This document shows, piece after piece, positions 58,343 to 64,000 of a stretch of DNA of 64,000 bases. Position 1 is the first letter of the stretch. Every line of letters starts with the position of its first letter. The stretch is from the NCBI RefSeq assembly GCF_027943255.1, contig NC_072895.1:76200001-76264000 (forward strand). Direction: 5' to 3'. The notes under the pieces are model-generated. The model searched no databases, was not told where the DNA came from, and saw only the letters and a list, made by a program, of their open reading frames with translations. Position numbers and translations under genes: made by a program. This DNA comes from Anastrepha obliqua. Lineage: Eukaryota; Arthropoda; Insecta; Diptera; Tephritidae.

Positions 58343-58885
58343 AAGGGTTTTCCAATAAGAGGTGTTATTTAGATATTCAAAGAAAAATGATATTTTTTAA
58401 TATAAATGATCGGATGTTTATTTTATTATAAAGAGGAAGTTATGACGTTAATAGTAGAAAATAGCATCAGGCAAATGACCACCACGACCACGCTTACAGG
58501 ACAATATCCTTTTCATGAAATTTTTCATAACTGAATTGCAAAGTGGCTGCCGCCCTATGTCCTCGATAGCCTTACGACTTCAATCTTTGAAGTCTTGAAT
58601 CGACCCTGAGCTGTTGGCGTAGACCTTCTCTTTCACGTGGCCCTAAAGAAAAAGGTCACAAGGTGTTAAATCACAAGATCTCGGTGGCCAATTGTGATCA
58701 CCTCTTCCAGAGATAACACGGTCCGGGGAAATTTTTCCCGTAAAAGATCAATGGTTTCGTTGCTTGTGTCGTACGTAGCGCCGTCTTGTTGAAAATAAAC
58801 GTTGTCCAGATCAATATCATCCCATTCCGGCCATATAAAATAGCGCAATCCTATTCAAAATAGCACCTGTTATTGGAAAACCCTT
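58343..58885 (-). mobile_element. mariner-like nonautonomous element
   Basis: Ends AAGGGTTTTCCAATAAGAGG and, inverted from the right, AAGGGTTTTCCAATAACAGG, with TA on each side. On the minus strand, LRYFIWPEWDDIDLDNVYFQ, QDGATYDTSNETIDLLREKF gives the second catalytic Asp block. After it come only broken remains that resemble the C-terminus; the N-terminus is absent. It lies in fus intron 1. Confidence 0.83.
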
Positions 58886-59480
58886 TATATTGCGATTTTT
58901 TCTTTTAATAGTGAAAATGTACAAAATAAGACGCCAATCACGCCAACGACAAAAGTTTTGGGTGCGCGAGTTATATTCAGATCGTCAAATGGAAGACATG
59001 GCTATTCAATTCCTAATGTCAAGAGCGCTGCAAATAGAACTTTGAACTATTTGAAACTTCAAGCCAGCCTGCATTGGGCCAACACCTTTAGACTTAACGC
59101 TCAGCTTGTAGTTGCAAAAGCCTTCCTATCATATACGAGTACAAACAAGGGATATGAAAGTATCTATGCACAGTTGTAACCGACTGATCGCATTTTTTAA
59201 GTGGAATTATTTAAAACAAACAATAATTATTATTGAGATAAAATATTATCACTTTTATGTAACAATTTCAGTTTGTTTAATGCATTTCAAAAATATATCG
59301 AAATATATACATATATATATAGGGTGTTTCAAAAGAGACATGTCACCACTTTTGCAAGGCAAATTTGGAGAAGTGTTAATGCTTCAAATCAAAAAGGTTG
59401 GTGGAAATAAAATAAAGTACTTAACGCTCGGGTGGTAGGACGATTCGTACGACCGAAAATGGCTTAAAGTTTCGACCACT
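58886..59480. other. fus intron 1 spacer
   Basis: No coding support. A GGGTGTTTCAAAAGAGACAT motif after a TA repeat at about 59320 looks like a mariner-type terminus, but no partner was found. Confidence 0.4.
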
Positions 59481-60000
59481 AAGTCAGAATTTTTATTAAC
59501 TTGGAACAAAATTGACGAAAGGAAAGCTGCTAAATCTACGATCAGAACAAAACATAAAGTAATGGAAGGCGAGATGCAGTAAACCGCTCTTATCATTTTG
59601 ATAAAACAACTAAGTAACTAACAACATCAGAAAACCTTAAAGCTCTATAAGACTGCCCGTGAAAGCTAGCAGACAGGAAAACACCAGAGAGGTCACCAAT
59701 AGGAAATCTAAGCGGAGTTTTGTTGACTGATCCAAAAGAGCAACTTAAAAGATGGTTTGAACAACAAATTTTGGAGCTTGTGGCAAAACTAAGTGAAGGC
59801 GCACCTGAGGATACCGACGGATTAGTCGGAATAAGACGCATTAATAAAATTAGATGTAGGCACCTAGATATTGGGGAAATAGTAGCAGCAACAAAATTTC
59901 TGAAAGCAAACAAAGCTCCAGGTATCGATGGTGTAGCGGCAGAAATGCTTAGAGCAGATGAGATTGCAAGTGCAAATCTTCTAACACTTCTTCTTTTAAG
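59481..60000 (+). pseudogene. LINE fragment, linker and start of RT (plus strand)
   Basis: GVLLTDPKEQLKRWFEQQIL and AATKFLKANKAPGIDGVAAE followed by MLRAD are the linker and first RT block of an RTE- or R4-like LINE. The RT stops abruptly at about 60000, where a LINE in the opposite orientation begins. Confidence 0.7.
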
Positions 60001-61330
60001 GCTATCTGGGAAAGATAAAAGTGCCCATCCGATTTGTTACAAGATTGGATCTTTATTGGCTGCGCTATGTCTATGTCGTTGTAAATCTCATTCGTCATCG
60101 CCGCCGATATTCGTCGTTGCCAACGTGCAAGGTCCAAAAATCTCCCGCAGAATCTTTCTCTCAAACACTCCAAGCGATGCCTCATCGGATGTTGCCTTTG
60201 TCCATGCTTCTGAGAGATTCTTCGTTGGATTTTAAGGCTGACATTATTATCGGTATTAATGCTGGTTCTTAACTAACTGCTTGTTTGATGACAGGAGGTA
60301 CTTCGTTTTGTCCTCGTTCACCACCAGACCCATTCACTTTGCCTCTTTATCCAGTTCGGAGAAGGCAGAACTAACAACGCGGTTGTTAAGACCGATGATG
60401 TCAGTATCATCGGCATACGCCAACAATTGTACGCTCTTATAAAAACTTGTGTCTGAGTGATTAAGTTCTGCGACTCGCACGATCTTTTTCAACATCAGGT
60501 TAAAGAAGTAACACTGCAGCGAGTCACCCTGCGATTCTCCTTTCATGGGTATTTTCCAAAACTTGGCGTATTGTGAATGTCTGGTCGATGGTGGACTTTT
60601 CAGGTCTAAAAACACACTGATAAGGTCCAATCAGTTGGTTGATGGTGAGCTTCAACCTTTCACACAATACGCTCGCTAGAATCTTATAAACGATATTTAA
60701 AAGACTAGTCCCGTGATAACAGGCACAGATTGCAGGATCACCCTTCTTATAGATTAGGCAGAGCAAAATTAAATTCCATTTGGCAGGCATGCTTTCGGGT
60801 AGCGGAACGACAATTCCGTCGTCAACGATTGGGGTATCGGGATATTCACATTCTCTCTGACATGCGCAGCTGTCACTGTTTCATAAGATTGGGAAGTGTT
60901 CCCTCCATAATTGAAGTATGCTCTCGATGTCAGTCACCAGATCGCCATATTTGTTCTTACAAGAAAGCGCGCCGGTCCTAAAACCTTCTTAAAGCCGCCG
61001 AATTTTCTGGTAGAATTTGCGGACGTTGTTCCTCAAGCTGCTCGCACTCACATATTTCGGTTTCTCCTCTTTTTTTTGTAATATGTCTCTCTTCCTTTTG
61101 TAGCTCTCGGTAGCGATCTCACATGGTATCGCGTTGCGTCCGATCGCAGCGTGGCTCTTTCTTTCTGTGACAGCATGACATTCCTCGTCATACTAACTGT
61201 TTTTTCGGGCTCGGCGAAATCCGATTTTTTGTTCGGTGGCGGTACGTAATGAGCGATTTGCCGGACTGTTGGCTAGTACTCTCTGAGAGCAAGAGTGAGA
61301 ATCGAGTGGCGAATCTTGTGGCTGTCTGTT
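60001..61330 (-). pseudogene. RTE-like LINE RT, minus strand, decayed
   Basis: In minus-strand order: VRKFYQKIRRL and GDLVTDIESILQLWREHF (linker, about 61020-60890), AKWNLILLCLIYKKGDPAIC, YHGTSLLNIVYKILASVL, FRPEKSTIDQTFTIRQVLE (fingers and palm), SLQCYFFNLMLKKIVR, LLAYADDTDIIGLNNRVV (catalytic YADD), then after a small deletion MRHRLECLRERFCGRFLDLA and EIYNDIDIAQPIKIQ (C-terminal part). Domain A with its Asp is lost between the first and second RT blocks, and several stops are present. Confidence 0.82.
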
Positions 61331-61701
61331 GCAGATTTTTGATTTCGGACATTCTTTGCCTTATAGTGAAACCCTCAAGATTGCAGACGCAGAGGACGAC
61401 CCAAAGAACCCTGCAGACGCAGCCTTTACGAGGAATTATCCAGCAAAAATCTCATTTGGACGCAAGCTAAACAAACAGCCAACAATGAAGAAAGTATAAA
61501 TCATTGCGCGTTATAATCGGCACTTAAATAAGCATTAATTAAAAAAAAAAAAAAAGTATTTTTATCAAAACTTTAAATTTTACAAATAACGCAAAATATC
61601 TGCAGCCCCCGGGTGTATAAAAATACATATGAACATTAGGTAGTTCATATTTAAAAACCCTTTACAAGTAGGTACATAGTTTTCATAATTACTTTATTTA
61701 C
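61331..61701. other. fus intron 1, 5' end
   Basis: Probably the end of the RTE-like LINE and intron sequence; a poly-A run at about 61541-61555. The donor site GAG|GTAAATAAAG lies at 61701-61700. Confidence 0.4.
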
Positions 61702-62091
61702 CTCGTCGATGGCTTCTTGAAGCGGTTTTCCCGTCGCATGGGCTACGGCTATAGGTAATTCAATTGCTTCAAGAGTTGGAGTAGCAGTCGCAGTAGAAGA
61801 TGCAGTAATGGATACTGCCGCCAAATTGGTGCCAGCCGTTGTTGATCCATTTGTGATCGCGGTACTATTGTTAGTAATTAGTAGAGTTGTGTTTGGGCTG
61901 TTGTAAGCATTTTTCCCAATTGTGTTGGTATTACTAATGCTGGTATTGTTGTTAATTACATCGGCATGCTGTGAAGCAAGCGGAGGAGATGAAGCTCCCG
62001 CAACTAAAGATGCTTCCGACGAACCAGAAACAGTGCGATCCTTCGTAAAACTACCATCCGGTCGCACTAGCAGCTGCTTTGTTCCAATAAT
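61702..62091 (-). CDS. fus: fus exon 1 (first visible): N-terminal region
   Basis: Begins after acceptor TAATTCCAG at 62092 and ends at GACGAG|GTAAAT; 390 nt, 130 codons, phase 0 at both ends. It encodes IIGTKQLLVRPDGSFTKDRT, then a long Ser/Asn/Thr/Ala-rich insertion (about residues 30-100), then AIELPIAVAHATGKPLQEAI and DE, joining FDEYL of the next exon. The low-complexity insert is not expected in vertebrate ESRPs. No in-frame start codon precedes it here, so upstream exons exist outside the window. Confidence 0.88.
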
Positions 62092-62505
62092 CTGGAATTA
62101 GATAATGATATTTATAATTGGGTATCCAATTTATTTTGGAAAATTGTTAAATACTCCATTACAAAATGTCAATTAATAATTTTTCCTGTTAATCTAACGA
62201 TACAAAAACTTTCCATTAAGGTAATATAGGTAAATCGGTTAGCTGGTTCATACATTATTTTCGTTATCAAGCCTTTTTATTTATAAATTTAATAAGTAGC
62301 TGTAGTTGTTCAATAACGTGAAATTGTTTATTCTTTATTCGTTATTGCCCCCCCTAGGGATTTCTATCATTGAAATATTTTAGTATATTGATATTGCATA
62401 CTTTTATGCTCGCAGAATTACCTCACTTAATCTTCTTACAATATTCGCAATATTTTCCATGCCAATTTTTTCCTTAATGTTTTATAAATATTATATATGT
62501 ATATA
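62092..62505. other. fus intron upstream of the first visible exon
   Basis: AT-rich; nothing recognised apart from a TATATA microsatellite at about 62485-62518 that forms the SINE tail. Confidence 0.45.
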
Positions 62506-62630
62506 TATATGTATATAATTGGCGTACACCCTTTTTGGGTGTTTGGCCGAGCTCCTCATCCTATTTGTGGTGTGCGACTTGATGTTGTTCCTCAAATGGA
62601 GGGACCTACAGTTTCTAGCCGACTCCGATC
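62506..62630 (-). mobile_element. tRNA-derived SINE, copy 4, 3' fragment only
   Basis: Matches the 3' half of the other copies: TA tail, GGCGTACACCC, TTTGGCCGAGCTCCTC, GGAGGGACCTACAGTTT and CGACTCCGA on the plus strand. It stops there, so the tRNA-like head is absent. It abuts a LINE fragment at about 62640-62830. It could equally be the 3' tail of a LINE that shares this sequence. Confidence 0.7.
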
Positions 62631-62714
62631 TCTGGGGGCTCTATTATAAGAAATTACTGTCAGCGCCATCCGCACAGCCAGTGCAGCCCTGTCGCTGTCA
62701 GCGCCAAATATGTA

Positions 62715-62822
62715 GTTCGGCGTGATATCTCCACCACATGCCCGGATGAGCCTGAGATAATAAGCGCGATCAAGACGCTAAAAAATAACAAAGCGCCTGG
62801 GCCTGACAACGTTAATTCATGG
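62715..62822 (+). pseudogene. LINE RT N-terminal scrap
   Basis: One frame reads CPDEPEIISAIKTLKNNKAP followed by GPDNVNSW, the conserved first RT block (LKNNKAPGPD) of many non-LTR retrotransposons. Nothing follows it in frame. Confidence 0.65.
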
Positions 62823-64000
62823 GGAAAAAGGCACATTTTTATGATTTTTTTTTTGATGACAGTTAAAATTTATTCGTCAAATCTTTTACTACATAAAACT
62901 ATAGCATTTGAAGTATATTTTGTGAAATTTTCATCCAAAAATATTTAAAAATACGGCAATGGCAGAAATTATTCGGACGCATCTAAAAAAAAAGTAGTTT
63001 TGCGGTGCCCCTCATAACTCGGTGTTAAATCATCTGAAATCAAAAAACCAAAGTTATTTCGTTAGATAATCGTTTTCTCCGGGTAACGCCGAGAGGGTTT
63101 TTTGAAATTAAAAATTTTTCGATTTTTGGGAACACGTTAAAGTCAAAAACACGATTTTCGCGTAAAAAATCGGTGAATTAGTTACCGTAAAAACAAAAGT
63201 ATCAACAAATTCGAAAAAACATCTACAGAAAAAGTGTTCAAAATTTCAAGAGGATCGGTGCAGTAGTTTTAAAGTTATTAGGGGCACCGACTTTGAAAAC
63301 GTAAGTTGTGGGAAAAACGCTTTAAAGTACAAATGGCGCGCGGTTGAGCCAGGTAGGTAGCAACACTTACATGGCTGTATCTTTGTAAGTTTTGCTCCGA
63401 TTCATCTAAAATTTTCACAGAATATTCTTGAAAGGTTCTTCATTTAAAAAATCAAATAAAAAAAATGCAAAAAAAAAATTTAAAAACGTAACCCCCCCCC
63501 CCTTAAAATTAGCGAGATGTCTTTCTACTTTTTTACCCAATGCGCAGAAGCCCAATAAAACACCGCAAGACAAAGTACATATGTGCTCCGAGTGTATGTA
63601 GATATTGCGGCTGCAAATTTGTTTCGATGTGAATTATATAATTTGGAGTATTTGATCCCAAACTTACGCCCCATAAAATATAATATGATCGACCAGCATA
63701 AATATTTAGTTTATTTGAAATTTGGATTCGAGGATTATTAATATATTTAAGCCAAGTTGCATTGATAGTGGTTATAGAATCAGCAAGCTTCAGATTTAAA
63801 TGGTGCGCATAACGAAGTTTTTATGAAAGCAGCTATTTTATTTAGTTGCTTTTTTTTCGTCATCGCCTGTAAGTATGCAGCAATTGCGCCTTGTCATTCA
63901 CCTGGTACATGTCCGCTCCTCTCAATGAAATGGAAAATTGAAAACTTACACTACAATACTACAAATTCAATTCAGTAAGCTCCGCCTCAAAAAGGGCGGG
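62823..64000. other. Unclassified repeat-like DNA in the fus intron
   Basis: 62860-63540 contains motifs such as CGGTGCCCCTCATAACTCGG and, inverted about 280 bp later, TTATTAGGGGCACCG, so parts are inverted repeats. A run of C (about 63490-63502) follows. No coding sequence is seen. It resembles an unclassified TE fragment. 63540-64000 shows nothing with support. Confidence 0.4.

Larger units (their letters stand above)
30940..62091 (-). other. fus: fusilli (ESRP orthologue) gene, 3' part
   Basis: Locus feature. Fusilli and vertebrate ESRP1/2 are nuclear RNA-binding proteins that set alternative-exon choice, binding GU-rich sites through three RRMs. Eleven coding exons fit together by phase: 62091-61702, 56917-56632, 55488-55399, 55342-55288, 51024-50914, 49052-48782, 44263-43949, 41970-41824, 41737-40433 (or about 40465/40468), 31883-31600 and 31521-30940. 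Their sum is an exact multiple of three for both ends: 989 residues for the short form and 1266 or 1267 for the long. Introns range from 56 bp to about 8.6 kb and carry many TEs, mostly antisense or neutral to the gene. The first visible exon begins at an acceptor site, so the start codon and promoter lie beyond 64000. Confidence 0.95.

Overview
This is eukaryotic DNA: AT-rich, mostly non-coding, with GT-AG introns and dense transposon remains. One host gene is recognisable, the 3' part of the RNA-splicing regulator fusilli (fus, the insect ESRP1/2 orthologue), on the minus strand from 62091 to 30940. The gene, the TE repertoire (Transib, Helentron, mariner, Tc1, LOA/Jockey/R1-like/RTE-like LINEs, a tRNA-derived SINE) and the repeat-expanded introns point to a higher fly (Diptera: Brachycera), perhaps a tephritid fruit fly. 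The species is an inference.

fusilli: eleven visible coding exons were placed by splice sites, reading-frame phase and homology. They encode the ESRP N-terminal region (62091-55288), RRM1 (51024-48782), RRM2 (48782-43949), RRM3 (41970 to about 41600), and a long Ala/Gln/His-rich tail. Summed exon lengths stay in frame (989 residues to the first stop). Two C-termini are possible: a short one that reads through exon 9 to a stop at 40433, and a long one that splices about 8.6 kb to exons at 31883-31600 and 31521-30940. A 78-nt intron between those last two exons is itself an open in-frame reading frame. The first exons of the gene lie beyond 64000.

Left flank (1-30.9 kb): intergenic and TE-rich. 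From left to right: a nearly intact Transib (RAG1-like) transposase gene with one intron and one internal TGA; a degenerate mariner and a LINE fragment between two inverted copies of an ~80-bp sequence; a 1.5-kb palindrome; broken LINEs; a Tc1 transposase with an intact DD34E core; a Helentron (18507-21337) with a decayed helicase and an intron-bearing ORF of unknown origin; further LINE pieces, two SINEs and deletion derivatives of a mariner-like family.

Introns of fus (30.9-64 kb) hold a mariner remnant with ~182-bp inverted termini, several MITEs (two nested inside other elements with readable TA target duplications), two SINE copies, a Tc1 derivative, a 5'-truncated LINE with a 12-bp target duplication, and RTE-like and Jockey LINE remains. 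Apart from fus, nothing looks like a conserved host protein gene. All family names come from motif recognition by eye, not from searches.
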